Assembly: GCF_019800885.1 (NCBI RefSeq)
Contig: NZ_JAHVKE010000001.1
Coordinates: 372,001-436,000, forward strand
Source: Maritalea mobilis
Lineage (GTDB): Bacteria > Pseudomonadota > Alphaproteobacteria > Rhodobacterales > Rhodobacteraceae
DNA: 64,000 bases
Reading direction: 5' to 3'
The notes under the pieces are model-generated. The model saw only the letters and a program-made list of their open reading frames with translations, was not told the DNA's origin and searched no databases. The translations under genes were made by a program, and so were the position numbers. Positions 18,442 to 28,325 of this stretch are shown one piece after another (the first letter of the stretch is position 1; every line of letters begins with the position of its first letter).

Positions 18442-18921
18442 ATGACGAGCACGGCCGAGACCCCGACCATCGCTGATATCGAAATGATCCAGCGGATCCT
18501 GCCGCATCGCTATCCGTTCCTGCTGATCGACAAGGTGCGCGATATCGTGCCCTTCGAATCCGCCGTCGGGATCAAGAACGTCACCTATAACGAGCCGCAC
18601 TTCCAAGGCCATTTCCCCGGCGTGCCGATCATGCCCGGCGTGACGATCGTCGAAGCGATGGCCCAGACGGCCGCGGTGATGGTGGGGGTCAGCTCGAACC
18701 TCGCCGACCAGGATCTGCTCGTTTATTTCATGGGCATCGACAAGTGCAAGTTCCGCCGCAAGGTCGGCCCCGGCGACGTGCTGGAACTGGCCATCGAGGT
18801 CACGCGCGGCAAGCCCGGCGGCAAGGTCTGGAAATTCGCGGCGCGCGGCACGGTCGAGGGCGAGGTGGCCGCGGAATGCGAGTTTACCGCGATGATGGAT
18901 CTTCCGACCGAGGCGGCGTGA
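18442..18921 (+). CDS. fabZ: 3-hydroxyacyl-ACP dehydratase FabZ
   Basis: Dehydrates 3-hydroxyacyl-ACP in fatty acid synthesis. The hot-dog fold protein of 159 residues has [13 protein letters not shown] and the catalytic His in [11 protein letters not shown], with the catalytic Glu in VEAMAQ. GAGGAGAG stands about 8 nt ahead of the start. Its stop overlaps the lpxA start (TGATG), so translation is probably coupled; both enzymes compete for or use 3-hydroxyacyl-ACP. Confidence 0.97.
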   Translation: MTSTAETPTIADIEMIQRILPHRYPFLLIDKVRDIVPFESAVGIKNVTYNEPHFQGHFPGVPIMPGVTIVEAMAQTAAVMVGVSSNLADQDLLVYFMGIDKCKFRRKVGPGDVLELAIEVTRGKPGGKVWKFAARGTVEGEVAAECEFTAMMDLPTEAA

Positions 18922-19721
18922 TGGCCGTCGACCCCAGCGCAGAAATCCACCCCTCGGCGGTTGTCGAGGAGGGCGCAACGATCGGGGCAGGGTGCCGCAT
19001 CGGCCCCTTCTGCGTTGTCGGTCCCGAAGTGACGCTGCATGCGCAGGTCACGCTGAAATCCCATGCCGTCGTCACGGGCTGGACCGAGATCGGCGAAGGC
19101 AGCACGATCTTTCCCTTCGCAAACATAGGTGACATCCCGCAGGACCTGAAATACGCGGGCGAGCGCACGCGCCTGGTCGTCGGCAAGCGCAACCGCATCC
19201 GCGAAGGCGTGACGATGAACACCGGCACCGAGGGCGGTGGCGGCGAGACGCGGATCGGCGATGACGGCCTGTTCATGGCGGGCGCCCATGTCGCCCATGA
19301 TGCACGGATTGGCGACCGCGTGATCCTTGTGAACAATGCCTCGGTGGCGGGGCATTGCGTGATCGACGATGACGTGATCATCGGCGGCCTGTCGGGCGTG
19401 CACCAATGGGTGCGCATCGGGCGCGGCGCGATCATCGGCGCGGTTACGATGGTGACCAATGACGTGATCCCCTATGGCCTCGTGCAGGGGCCGCGCGGGG
19501 GGCTCGATGGGCTCAACCTCGTCGGTCTCAAGCGGCGCGGCGTAGACCGCGCCGACATCACCGCGCTGCGCGCTGCGTTTCAGGCGCTGGCCCAAGGCGA
19601 GGGGGCGTTTCAGGACCGCGCGCGGCGCTTGGGCGAAAGCGAGTTGGGTGACAGCGCCTATGTCCGCGAGATCATGGATTTCGTGCTGGGTGACAGCGAC
19701 CGTTCGTATTTGACGCCGTAG
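18921..19721 (+). CDS. lpxA: UDP-N-acetylglucosamine acyltransferase
   Basis: First step of lipid A synthesis: adds 3-hydroxyacyl from ACP to UDP-GlcNAc. The 266-residue sequence consists of left-handed beta-helix hexapeptide repeats over residues 1-190 (IHPSAVVEEGATIGAGCRIG and onward) with the catalytic His in HVAHDARIG, followed by a helical C-terminal domain. The start at 18921 overlaps the fabZ stop; the longer open frame inside fabZ is not the gene. Confidence 0.96.
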   Translation: MAVDPSAEIHPSAVVEEGATIGAGCRIGPFCVVGPEVTLHAQVTLKSHAVVTGWTEIGEGSTIFPFANIGDIPQDLKYAGERTRLVVGKRNRIREGVTMNTGTEGGGGETRIGDDGLFMAGAHVAHDARIGDRVILVNNASVAGHCVIDDDVIIGGLSGVHQWVRIGRGAIIGAVTMVTNDVIPYGLVQGPRGGLDGLNLVGLKRRGVDRADITALRAAFQALAQGEGAFQDRARRLGESELGDSAYVREIMDFVLGDSDRSYLTP

Positions 19722-19733
19722 GCCGGGGGCTGA

Positions 19734-20516
19734 ATGACGAAGCGGGCCATCATCGCGGGATCTGGATCGCTGCCGGCTCTGCTCTTGGCCGGTGGTCCGG
19801 CCAAGATCGTGACCTTCAGCGAGGACGCCCCCGACCTGCCCGGCGCGGCGGGGCATATCCCGGCCCGGTTCGAGAAGCTGGGCAAGCTTTTCTACGATCT
19901 GTCCGTGGCCGGCGTGCGTGAGGTGACCTTCGCGGGCGCGATGAGCCGCCCGAGCCTGGACCCGGCCCAGCTTGACGCCGCCACCGCGGCGCTGATGCCG
20001 CGCCTCATGGCCGCGATGGGGCAAGGCGATGATGCGCTGCTGCGCGATGTCATGGCGCTGTTTCAAGAACGCGGTTTCAGGATCCTCGGCGCGCATGACC
20101 TGCGCCCCGACCTCGTGGCCGAGCCGGGTTGCCTCGCCGGAGAGGCCTTGCCCGAGGCGGATGTCGCGCGCGCCCGCGCGGTCCTCGACGCGCTCGGGCC
20201 GCTCGATGTCGGGCAGGCGGCGGCAGCGGCCAAGGGGCAGGTCATCGGCATCGAGACGTTGCAAGGAACCGACGCGATGCTGCGCTTCATCATCGGCAGC
20301 GCCCCTGGGTCTGGCGGTGTAATGGTCAAGCGGCCGAAAGCGGGCCAGGACCTGCGCGTGGACATGCCGGCGATCGGGCCGGAGACGATCCACCTTGCCG
20401 CCGAGGCGGGGCTAGCGGGGATCGAGATCGCCGCCGGGGCCGTTCTGATGCTGGACCGGGACGCTGTCCTGGACGCCTGCGCCGAAACCGGCTTGTCTCT
20501 CTGGGCCGCGCAGTGA
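19734..20516 (+). CDS. lpxI: UDP-2,3-diacylglucosamine diphosphatase LpxI
   Basis: Hydrolyses UDP-2,3-diacylglucosamine to lipid X in lipid A synthesis. It replaces LpxH, which is absent here, as usual in alphaproteobacteria. The 260 residues match the former DUF1009 family: KRAIIAGSGSLPALL at the start, FEKLGKLFYDLSVAGVREVTFAGAM, and the C-terminal DMPAIGPETIHLAAEAGLAGI. It overlaps the lpxB start by 4 nt (GTGA), and its position between lpxA and lpxB confirms the role. Confidence 0.94.
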   Translation: MTKRAIIAGSGSLPALLLAGGPAKIVTFSEDAPDLPGAAGHIPARFEKLGKLFYDLSVAGVREVTFAGAMSRPSLDPAQLDAATAALMPRLMAAMGQGDDALLRDVMALFQERGFRILGAHDLRPDLVAEPGCLAGEALPEADVARARAVLDALGPLDVGQAAAAAKGQVIGIETLQGTDAMLRFIIGSAPGSGGVMVKRPKAGQDLRVDMPAIGPETIHLAAEAGLAGIEIAAGAVLMLDRDAVLDACAETGLSLWAAQ

Positions 20517-21688
20517 CCCTCCGGCTTTTCATGGTCGCGGGCGAACCCTCCGGCGACCGGCTGGGCGCGGCGCTGATCCGTGGCCTGAAAGAACTCGCCG
20601 GTGAGCCGCTGGAGCTTCATGGGATCGGCGGCCCGCTGATGCAGGCCGAGGGGCTGCAAAGCCTGTTCCCGATGGAGGAACTGTCGGTCATGGGCCTGAC
20701 CGAGATCCTGCCGCGCCTGCGCAGCTTGCTGGCCCGCGTCAACCAGACCGCAGACGAGGTCGTGGCGCAACGGCCCCACGCGCTGATCACTATCGACAGC
20801 CCCGAGTTTTCCCTGCGCGTCGCCGCCAAGGTCAAGGCGCGCCTCGAACACATGCCGACGATCCACTATGTCGCGCCCACGGTCTGGGCGTGGCGGCCCA
20901 AGCGTGCGGCGAAGATGGCCAAGTCCATCGACCACGTTCTGGCGCTCTTGCCGTTCGAGCCGCCCTATATGCAGGCCGTCGGCATGAGCTGCGATTTCGT
21001 GGGACACCCCGTGACGACCGAACCCGTCGCCAGCGAGCATGCGGCGGCGGCTTTCCGCGCCCGATACGGCATCGCCGACCTCGCACCGCTGATCCTTGCC
21101 CTGCCGGGGTCGCGCCGGTCCGAGGTGGATCGCCTCGCCCCCGTTTTCGGAGACACCCTCCGCAAGGTGAAGGCCGAGCATCCCGGCGCCCGCGTGGTGG
21201 TGCCGACGACCGAGGCCGTGGCCGCAACCCTGTCCGACAGGCTGGCCGATTGGCCGGGCGATCCGTTGATCCTCGATCCGCGCGGGCAATCGGGCGAGGC
21301 GTTTCTTGCCGAAAAACGCGCGGCCTTCGCGGCGGCGGATGCGGCGCTGGCGGCCTCGGGCACGGTCAGCCTTGAACTGGCGGCCAACGCGGTTCCCATG
21401 GTGATCGCCTATGATTTCAGCTGGCTCACCCGCAAGATGATCGGGGCGATGTTGCGCGTGGACACCGTGACGCTGGTCAACCTGGTCTCGGACACGCGCG
21501 CGGTCCCGGAATTTCTCGGGCCCAACTGCCGGGCCGATCTGATCGCACCGTCCCTGTCCCGCATTCTCGACGAGTCGCAGGCGCGCACCGACCAGCTCGA
21601 CGCGATGGCGGCGACCATGTTGCGCCTCGGGCGCGGTGGCGAAGACCCGGGCCTGCGCGCGGCGCGCTCGGTCCTGTCGGTTCTGTGA
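20513..21688 (+). CDS. lpxB: Lipid-A-disaccharide synthase
   Basis: Joins lipid X and UDP-diacylglucosamine to form the lipid A disaccharide; peripheral inner-membrane glycosyltransferase. The 391-residue sequence has FMVAGEPSGDRLGA at residues 5-18, HYVAPTVWAWRPKRA and the donor-site region ALAASGTVSLELA. The GTG start at 20513 overlaps the lpxI stop. Last gene of the envelope cluster; no terminator is visible before the convergent gene 4 nt away. Confidence 0.96.
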   Translation: MTLRLFMVAGEPSGDRLGAALIRGLKELAGEPLELHGIGGPLMQAEGLQSLFPMEELSVMGLTEILPRLRSLLARVNQTADEVVAQRPHALITIDSPEFSLRVAAKVKARLEHMPTIHYVAPTVWAWRPKRAAKMAKSIDHVLALLPFEPPYMQAVGMSCDFVGHPVTTEPVASEHAAAAFRARYGIADLAPLILALPGSRRSEVDRLAPVFGDTLRKVKAEHPGARVVVPTTEAVAATLSDRLADWPGDPLILDPRGQSGEAFLAEKRAAFAAADAALAASGTVSLELAANAVPMVIAYDFSWLTRKMIGAMLRVDTVTLVNLVSDTRAVPEFLGPNCRADLIAPSLSRILDESQARTDQLDAMAATMLRLGRGGEDPGLRAARSVLSVL

Positions 21689-21692
21689 CCCG

Positions 21693-22163
21693 TCAGGCGG
21701 TGAAATCCGCCTCGGTTGCGCCCGATAGGCGCAGCAGGTCCTGCGGGGCAATCGCGAAGATGTGGCGCGGGGTGCCGGCGGCGGCGTAGACGGTATCGAA
21801 GGCCAAGAGGCGCGGGTCGAACCACGCCCGGATCGGCGACAGGTGCCCGACGGGGGACACGCCGCCAATCACGAAGCCGGTCTGCGCCCGGATCAGCGCG
21901 GCATCGGCCTTGCCCAACGCCTCGCCCGCCAAGGCGCTGGCCTTGGCGTCATCCACGCGGTTGCCACCGGCGGTGACGAACAGCACGGCCGTGCCATGTT
22001 CTTCGGCGCGGAAGATGATGGATTTCGCGATCTGGTCGATCTCGCACCCGGCGGCGCGGGCGGCCTCTTCGGCGGTGCGGGTGCCTTCGGCCATTTCCAG
22101 CACCTCGGCAGGCACGCCGCCGTCTTCGAGGGCGCGTTTCACCCGCTTGAGACTTTTCGACAT
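21693..22163 (-). CDS. YbaK/EbsC-type aminoacyl-tRNA deacylase
   Basis: A 156-residue member of the YbaK/ProX editing family, which removes mischarged amino acids from tRNA in trans. Typical sequence: EIDQIAKSIIFRAEEHGTAVLFVTAGGNRVD, with the conserved lysine in IAKSI, and IGGVSPVGHLSPIRAW. Start MSKSLKRVKRAL at 22163 is chosen; 19 further codons upstream carry no similarity. Convergent with lpxB (4 nt between stops). The exact tRNA substrate cannot be told. Confidence 0.85.
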   Translation of the reverse strand: MSKSLKRVKRALEDGGVPAEVLEMAEGTRTAEEAARAAGCEIDQIAKSIIFRAEEHGTAVLFVTAGGNRVDDAKASALAGEALGKADAALIRAQTGFVIGGVSPVGHLSPIRAWFDPRLLAFDTVYAAAGTPRHIFAIAPQDLLRLSGATEADFTA

Positions 22164-22237
22164 GTCACGCCCCCTTGTCGTTGCCGCCAGACACTTGCAA
22201 GGTCGCAGCGAGAGTTGCAAGGGCCGGGGAGGGGCGT

Positions 22238-22615
22238 GTGGACGAGGCGACGAAGAACGCGATCCGCGGGGCCGAGCGCGCCGTGTGGGAGGCGCTGAGG
22301 CGCGGGGATGCGGCCGCCGATCAGGCGATGCTGTCGCGCGATTTCCTCGGTGTTTACCCCGACGGCTTCGCCGGGCGCGAGGCCCATGCCGAGCAACTGT
22401 CCTTCGGCCCGTCCGTTCTGGCCTATGAAATCGGCGAAGATCATGTCCGCAGCCTGGGGCCGGGACATTTCCTCTATGCCTACCAGGTGCGCTACGCCCG
22501 CCCCGGCCATACGCCCGAGACCATGCTGGTCAGTTCGATCTGGCGCATCGAGAACGGGCATCTTGTCAACATCTTCAGCCAGGACACGCCGTTGACCGGC
22601 CAGCAGGTTCCATGA
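22238..22615 (+). CDS. SnoaL/NTF2-like fold protein (DUF4440 type)
   Basis: A 125-residue protein with the cone-like alpha+beta fold of DUF4440/SnoaL proteins: helix (ATKNAIRGAERAVWEALRRGD), FLGVYPDGFAGREAHAE, and beta strands ending in ILVSSIWRIENGHLVN-like sequence. GTG 22238 is chosen because GGGGAGGGG lies directly ahead; an ATG at 22175 would lie over the start of the divergent deacylase gene. Its stop overlaps the glnE start (ATGA), so the two are translationally coupled. Function unknown. Confidence 0.75.
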   Translation: MDEATKNAIRGAERAVWEALRRGDAAADQAMLSRDFLGVYPDGFAGREAHAEQLSFGPSVLAYEIGEDHVRSLGPGHFLYAYQVRYARPGHTPETMLVSSIWRIENGHLVNIFSQDTPLTGQQVP

Positions 22616-25416
22616 GTTTCGCCTCCCGTATCACGCGCCACCCGATTCCCTACGCGCCCGAGCGCGGCGCCGAGGCCTTGGCCCATCTGCATCATCTTCC
22701 GCCCGAGCTGCGCCCGTTGATCGAGGGCACGGCGGGATGCTCACCCTATCTCGCGGGGCTCATGGCCAAGGAGGGCCATTGGCTGTCGCACGCGCTCGAA
22801 GAGCCGCCCGAGGACATGATCGCCGCGCTGATCAAGGAGGCGGGGGAACTGACCCTCAAGGATCTCGGCCCCGGTTTGCGGCAGCTCAAGCGGCGCGCGG
22901 CCCTGATCGTCGCCTTGGCTGATCTGGGCGGTGTCTGGGGGCTTTCCACCGTCACGCAGGCCTGGACCGATTTCGCGGATGCTTGCGTGGAGGTCGCCTT
23001 GCACACCCATGTCGCCAACGAGGCCAGGCGCGGCAAGATCCCCGGCGTGACCGAGGAGGAGGCGCTAAAGGACGCGGGCGGCATGGTGGCACTGGCGATG
23101 GGCAAGATGGGGGCAGGGGAGTTGAACTACTCCTCCGACATCGACCTGATCTGCCTGTTCGACGAGACCCGCTTCGACGATGCCGACGAGATGGAGGCGC
23201 GTGCCGGCTTCATCCGTGCCACGCGCCGAATGGCGGCGACCCTTTCGGAAACCACCGCCGAGGGCTACGTCTTTCGCACGGATCTGCGGCTGCGCCCCGA
23301 TGCCTCGGTCACGCCGGTCTGCATCTCGATGGCGGCGGCGGAACGCTATTACGAGGCCGAGGGGCGCAGTTGGGAACGCTCGGCCTATATCAAGGCGCGC
23401 GCGGCGGCGGGCGATGTCGCGGCGGGCGAGCGGTTTCTCCACACGCTCACGCCCTTTGTCTGGCGGCGGCACCTGGATTTCGCGATGGTGCAGGACACGA
23501 TGGACATGCGCCGCCGCATTCGCGAGCACAAGGGGTTGCATCGCGGCACGGGCGATATCGTCCTCGAAGGGCACAACATGAAACTCGGCGCGGGCGGTAT
23601 CCGCGAGATCGAGTTCTTCGCCCAGACCCGGCAACTGGTGGCCGGTGGGCGCGACGACAGCTTGCGACAGCGGCGAACGGTCAAGGCGCTTCAGGCGCTG
23701 GCGCGCGCGGGCTGGATCGACCGGGGGGCGGCCAGCGACCTGGCCGAGCTTTACGCACAGCACCGCGAGGTCGAGCATCGGCTGCAAATGATCGACGATG
23801 CGCAAACCCACGCGCTGCCCAAATCCGCCGAGGGGTTCGACCGGCTGGCGCGTTTCTGTGGCGAAGGCGACACGCAGGCGTTCCGCAAGGCGCTGTCCGA
23901 GCGGCTGGAGCGCACGGAACGCATCTGCGGGGAGTTCTTTGCCCCGATGGGCAGCGAGGTCGCCGAGGGTCCGTCCGACATCTCCGAGGAAGCCGCCGAG
24001 ATCGTCGCGCGCTGGCCCGGCTATGCCGCGCTCCGCTCGGTGCGCGGGCAGGAGATTTTCGAACGGCTGAAACCCGGCTTCCTTGCCCGCTTCGAGAAAG
24101 CCGCCAAGCCGTTGGAAGCGCTTCAGAATTTCGACGGATTCCTGCGTGGCCTTCCCGCCGGGGTGCAGTTGTTCTCGCTGTTCGAGGCGAACCCGCAACT
24201 CGTGGACCTGATCGTCGATATCTGCGCCACGGCACCGGGCCTGTCGCGCTACCTGTCGCGCCATTCCGCCGTGCTGGACGCGGTGCTGGACGGACGCTTC
24301 TTCGCGCCCTGGCCCGGGCGCGACGCGCTCGTGGCCGACCTGCAAGAGGCGCTGGATGGTCTCGATTACGAGGACCGGCTGGACGAGACGCGGCGCTGGC
24401 AGAAGGAATGGCATTTCCGCACCGGCGTCCACCAGCTGCGCGGCATGATTGATGCCGAGACGGCGGGGGCCCATTACACCGATCTTGCGGATGCGGTGCT
24501 GATCGCTCTCTGGCCTGCCGTCTGCGAGGACATTGCGCGCCGACATGGTCCCGCGCCGGGACGGGGCGGGGCCGTCGTGGCGATGGGCAGCCTTGGCTCG
24601 GGGCGGATGACGGCGGCCTCGGATCTCGACCTGATCGTGATTTACGATGCCGGTGGCGTCGAGATGACCGAGGGGCGCCGCCCGCTCGATCCGCGCGGCT
24701 GGTTCGCCAAGGCCACCAAGGCGCTGGTCACGGCCCTGTCCGCGCCGACGGCAGCGGGCAAGCTTTACGACGTGGACATGCGCCTGCGTCCCTCGGGGCG
24801 GCAGGGGCCGGTGGCCACCGCGCTATCGGCCTTCGACCGCTACCAGCGCGAGGAGGCGTGGACGTGGGAGCATATGGCCCTGACGCGCGCCCGCGCGCTG
24901 GCGGGCGAGGCGACGCTTCTGTCAGATATAGAGGCGATCCGTTGCGCGGTGATCGAGGCCAAGGCCGACCCCGCCAAGGTCATTCCCGATGCCGCCGAGA
25001 TGCGCGACCGCCTGGCCGCCGCGGGCCGCAGCGGGGGCACATGGGCGGTGAAGGAAGGGCCGGGCGGCATGCAGGACATTGAACTGGTCGCGCAGGCCGC
25101 TGCCCTGATCGCCGGCGTGCCGCTGCGCCCCGTGTCCGAACAGATCAAGGCCGGGGCGGCCATCGGCTGGCTCGGCCGGGACGAGGCCGAAACACTCTGC
25201 GCCGCGCACAAGCTCTTTGCCACGATCAACCAATCCGGCCGTCTTCTGACCGACGAGGCGCTGGACCCCGAGGCCATCGGCCTGGGCGGACGCCGTTTCT
25301 TGTCGGAACAGGCGGAGCAAGCGGACGCGGATGCTTTGGCTGACGCGCTGGACAAGACGCGTGCACAGGCCAGATCGGTGATCGAGGCGGCCTTGACGCG
25401 CCGGATGAACACGTGA
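22612..25416 (+). CDS. glnE: Bifunctional glutamine synthetase adenylyltransferase/deadenylase
   Basis: Switches glutamine synthetase activity by adding or removing AMP according to PII signals. The 934-residue chain has two nucleotidyltransferase domains: the N-terminal adenylyl-removing domain with GKMGAGELNYSSDIDLICLFD-like motif near residue 165 and the C-terminal adenylating domain with GSLGSGRMTAASDLDLIVIYD-like motif near residue 662. Both keep the G-x-G and D-x-D residues, so both activities are expected. Confidence 0.95.
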   Translation: MSFASRITRHPIPYAPERGAEALAHLHHLPPELRPLIEGTAGCSPYLAGLMAKEGHWLSHALEEPPEDMIAALIKEAGELTLKDLGPGLRQLKRRAALIVALADLGGVWGLSTVTQAWTDFADACVEVALHTHVANEARRGKIPGVTEEEALKDAGGMVALAMGKMGAGELNYSSDIDLICLFDETRFDDADEMEARAGFIRATRRMAATLSETTAEGYVFRTDLRLRPDASVTPVCISMAAAERYYEAEGRSWERSAYIKARAAAGDVAAGERFLHTLTPFVWRRHLDFAMVQDTMDMRRRIREHKGLHRGTGDIVLEGHNMKLGAGGIREIEFFAQTRQLVAGGRDDSLRQRRTVKALQALARAGWIDRGAASDLAELYAQHREVEHRLQMIDDAQTHALPKSAEGFDRLARFCGEGDTQAFRKALSERLERTERICGEFFAPMGSEVAEGPSDISEEAAEIVARWPGYAALRSVRGQEIFERLKPGFLARFEKAAKPLEALQNFDGFLRGLPAGVQLFSLFEANPQLVDLIVDICATAPGLSRYLSRHSAVLDAVLDGRFFAPWPGRDALVADLQEALDGLDYEDRLDETRRWQKEWHFRTGVHQLRGMIDAETAGAHYTDLADAVLIALWPAVCEDIARRHGPAPGRGGAVVAMGSLGSGRMTAASDLDLIVIYDAGGVEMTEGRRPLDPRGWFAKATKALVTALSAPTAAGKLYDVDMRLRPSGRQGPVATALSAFDRYQREEAWTWEHMALTRARALAGEATLLSDIEAIRCAVIEAKADPAKVIPDAAEMRDRLAAAGRSGGTWAVKEGPGGMQDIELVAQAAALIAGVPLRPVSEQIKAGAAIGWLGRDEAETLCAAHKLFATINQSGRLLTDEALDPEAIGLGGRRFLSEQAEQADADALADALDKTRAQARSVIEAALTRRMNT

Positions 25417-25425
25417 GGTGCCTTT

Positions 25426-25704
25426 ATGCCCCTTCGACCCAATGACCCCGCCGACCCCAAGGGCCTGATCCACGAGGCGTTTCGCATCGACGGCATCACC
25501 GAACCCGAATGCCGGTCGATCTTCGTCGACTGGGCCCTCTCCATCGGGGACAGCCCGCCGCGCGACCTGATCAGGACGTTGATCGCGCGCCATGCCGCCG
25601 CACCCGCGGACCATCCGATGCGCAAGGTGCTTGAGGAGGGGTTGGGCAAACCGCCCAAGGCCCGGCGTCGCGGGGGGCGGGGCGCGCGCGTGACCGACGG
25701 CTGA
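25426..25704 (+). CDS. Small conserved-looking protein of unknown function
   Basis: A 92-residue soluble protein starting 9 nt after glnE. Two predicted helices (about residues 12-35 and 45-75) are followed by a basic tail (KARRRGGRGARVTDG). Ribosome binding site GAGG is 6 nt ahead. No domain is recognised; the basic tail hints at RNA or protein contact. It ends 7 nt from the convergent GlxA-type regulator. Confidence 0.7.
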   Translation: MPLRPNDPADPKGLIHEAFRIDGITEPECRSIFVDWALSIGDSPPRDLIRTLIARHAAAPADHPMRKVLEEGLGKPPKARRRGGRGARVTDG

Positions 25705-25711
25705 GAGCGGC

Positions 25712-26716
25712 TCAGGCCTCGGTGGCCTTGACGCGCCCGGCTTGCGATCCGCGCTCGCGATAGGGCGTCGTGTCGTAATGCGCGCGGTAGCATTTCGAGA
25801 AATGCGACGGGCTGGCAAAGCCGCAGGCCATGGCGACGTTGATGACGCTCATGTCGGTCTGCATCAGCAGGTTGCGCGCCTTGGCCAGGCGAAGTTCCAT
25901 GTAATACCGCTTGGGGGAGCGGTTGAGATAGCGCCGGAACAGGCGTTCCAACTGCCGGGTGGACATGCCCACCTCGGCGGCCAGTTGCGCCGGGCTGATC
26001 GGGTCCTCGATATTCTGCTCCATCATCCGGATCACCTGACCCAGTTTCGGGTGGCGCACGCCGATGCGGGTGGGGATCGACAGGCGCTGCGTGTCCTGGT
26101 CGGTCCGGATCGAGGTATAGATCAGCTGGTCGGCCACGAGATTGGCGAGGTCCTCGCCATGATCCTCGGCAATGATCTTGAGCATCAGGTCGATCGAGGC
26201 CGTCCCGCCCGCCGTGGTGATGCGCTTGCCGTCGATCACGAAGACCGACTTGGTCAGCGTCACCTCTTCGAATTCCTCGGTGAAGCTGTCCTGGTTTTCC
26301 CAGTGGATCGTGGCGCGCTTGCCGTCCAGCAAACCGGCCTTGGCCAGCGTGTAGCCCGCCGTGCACAGCCCGCCGATGACCGGCCCTTTTCGCGCCTCGC
26401 GGCGCAGCCAGCTGACCACGCGCTTGGTGGTGGCGCCTTGCACGTCGATCCCGCCACACACCAGGATGGTATCGTCGCGGTTGACCTCGTCCAGGTCGCA
26501 GTCGAGCTGGAACCTGATCCCCGCGCTGCATTGGGCGAAATCGCCGCCTTCTCCAGCCAGCAGCCAACTGTAAAGCGGACGGCCGGACATGCGGTTGGCG
26601 ATCCGCAGCGCCTCGACCGCGCTGGAAAAGCAGAGCATCGTGAACTGATCGAGCAGGACGAAAACGAAACGTTTGGTCGGCAGCGCCGAGTGCAATGGCT
26701 CGTTCCGTGTCGTCAT
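25712..26716 (-). CDS. GlxA-family transcriptional regulator (DJ-1 like + AraC HTH)
   Basis: A 334-residue regulator with an N-terminal class-I glutamine amidotransferase-like domain (about 12-185, [20 protein letters not shown] at the start) and a C-terminal AraC double HTH (about 220-320, [19 protein letters not shown]). Relatives include CdhR and GbdR, which control carnitine and betaine catabolism, but no such genes are near. Start ATG 26716 fits the family; the open frame reaches 73 codons further. Divergent from the DAHP synthase gene with 178 nt between starts. Confidence 0.88.
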   Translation of the reverse strand: MTTRNEPLHSALPTKRFVFVLLDQFTMLCFSSAVEALRIANRMSGRPLYSWLLAGEGGDFAQCSAGIRFQLDCDLDEVNRDDTILVCGGIDVQGATTKRVVSWLRREARKGPVIGGLCTAGYTLAKAGLLDGKRATIHWENQDSFTEEFEEVTLTKSVFVIDGKRITTAGGTASIDLMLKIIAEDHGEDLANLVADQLIYTSIRTDQDTQRLSIPTRIGVRHPKLGQVIRMMEQNIEDPISPAQLAAEVGMSTRQLERLFRRYLNRSPKRYYMELRLAKARNLLMQTDMSVINVAMACGFASPSHFSKCYRAHYDTTPYRERGSQAGRVKATEA

Positions 26717-26894
26717 GGCCTGGTTGCGCCTCCTGTCGTGGGGACCGTTCGCCCCGCGCTTGTCCTTTGCCCGTTCAAACAGCGAAAGCACCATTTTTCG
26801 GCGGGCGCAATCCCCGCGAAACGCCAAATGCGGGATTGGCCCCGTGGTCCACGTCGCGTATAGACGGCCCTCGAAGAGAGATGTGGAGGCCACG

Positions 26895-28265
26895 ATGACC
26901 ACCCAAGCCTGGACCAAATCGACCTGGCGCGACAAGCCCCGGATCCAGATGCCCGACTATCCGGATGCCGCTGCCCTCGACGGCGTGGAAGCGAAGTTGC
27001 GCCAGTATCCGCCGCTGGTCTTCGCCGGTGAGGCGCGTCGCCTTCGCGACGAGTTGGCCGCGGCCAGCCGGGGCGAAGCCTTCCTTCTGCAGGGCGGCGA
27101 TTGCGCCGAAAGCTTCTCGGAGTTTTCCGCCGACACGATCCGCGACACCTTCAAGGTCATGCTGCAAATGGCGATGGTGCTGACCTATGGCGCCAAGGTG
27201 CCCGTGGTCAAAGTCGGCCGCATGGCCGGTCAGTTCGCCAAGCCCCGCAGCGCGCCGACCGAGGTGATCGGTGGCGTCGAGATGCCGTCCTACAAGGGCG
27301 ATATCATCAACGATATCGCGCCCACGCCCGAGGCGCGCATCCCGGACCCGACCCGCATGTTGCAGGCCTACACGCAGGCGGCTGCCTCGCTGAACCTGCT
27401 GCGCGCCTTCTCGACGGGTGGTTTCGCCGATATCCATCGCGTTCACAGCTGGACGCTGGGGTTCATCGGCGGCGACGGGGCCGAACGCTACCGGGACATG
27501 GCCAACCGTATCCAGGACAGCCTCGACTTCATGTCGGCGGCGGGCCTGACGGGCGAAACCAACCACGAGCTCAGCACGGTCGATTTCTACACCAGCCACG
27601 AGGCGCTGCTGCTGGAATACGAAGAGGCGCTGTGCCGTCTCGACAGCACCTCGGGCAAATGGCTGGCGGGCTCTGGCCACATGATCTGGATCGGCGACCG
27701 GACGCGCCAGCCCGACGGCGCGCATGTGGAGTTCTGCCGCGGCGTGCAGAACCCGATCGGCCTGAAATGCGGCCCGACCACCACGGCGGAGGACCTCAAG
27801 GTCCTTATGGCCAAGCTGAACCCGAATAACGAGGCCGGCCGCCTGACCCTGATCGCGCGGTTCGGCGCGGGCAAGGTCGGCGACAACCTTCCGCGTCTGA
27901 TCCAGACGGTGCGCGAAGAAGGTGCCAACGTCCTGTGGTGCTGCGACCCGATGCACGGCAACGTCATCAAGTCCTCCACCGGCTACAAGACGCGCCCCTT
28001 CGACTCGATCCTGCGCGAGGTGCAGGAGTTCTTCCAGATCCACCGCGCCGAGGGCACCGTTCCCGGCGGCGTGCATTTCGAGATGACCGGCAAGGACGTG
28101 ACCGAGTGCACCGGCGGCATGCATGCGCTCAGCGACGAGGACCTGTCCTCGCGCTACCACACCGCCTGCGATCCGCGCCTGAACGCGAACCAGTCGCTGG
28201 AACTGGCCTTCCTCGTGGCCGAGGAACTGCAGAAAAGCCGCGAAGGGATGCGTGCCGTCAGCTGA
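26895..28265 (+). CDS. Class II DAHP synthase
   Basis: Condenses phosphoenolpyruvate and erythrose 4-phosphate, the entry to aromatic amino acid synthesis. The 456-residue protein is of the plant-like type II family ([15 protein letters not shown] start, [25 protein letters not shown], and [11 protein letters not shown] with metal ligands). The start at 26895 is given by family length. It is monocistronic with a terminator after it. Confidence 0.95.
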   Translation: MTTQAWTKSTWRDKPRIQMPDYPDAAALDGVEAKLRQYPPLVFAGEARRLRDELAAASRGEAFLLQGGDCAESFSEFSADTIRDTFKVMLQMAMVLTYGAKVPVVKVGRMAGQFAKPRSAPTEVIGGVEMPSYKGDIINDIAPTPEARIPDPTRMLQAYTQAAASLNLLRAFSTGGFADIHRVHSWTLGFIGGDGAERYRDMANRIQDSLDFMSAAGLTGETNHELSTVDFYTSHEALLLEYEEALCRLDSTSGKWLAGSGHMIWIGDRTRQPDGAHVEFCRGVQNPIGLKCGPTTTAEDLKVLMAKLNPNNEAGRLTLIARFGAGKVGDNLPRLIQTVREEGANVLWCCDPMHGNVIKSSTGYKTRPFDSILREVQEFFQIHRAEGTVPGGVHFEMTGKDVTECTGGMHALSDEDLSSRYHTACDPRLNANQSLELAFLVAEELQKSREGMRAVS

Positions 28266-28288
28266 CGCATAGCCCATAGCCCGGAATG

Positions 28289-28320
28289 AAACCGCCGCGT
28301 CCGAAAGGGCGCGGCGGTTT
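28289..28320. terminator. Bidirectional terminator
   Basis: An 11-bp stem AAACCGCCGCG / CGCGGCGGTTT with a 10-nt loop lies between the convergent DAHP synthase and PAS genes. T-rich sequence follows on both strands (TTTGCTGTT and TTTCATTCC). Confidence 0.8.
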
Positions 28321-28325
28321 GCTGT

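Noticed and set aside
20129-20512. Longer start for lpxB inside lpxI
   Set aside because: The LpxB family N terminus begins at the GTG overlapping the lpxI stop; upstream codons are another frame of lpxI.
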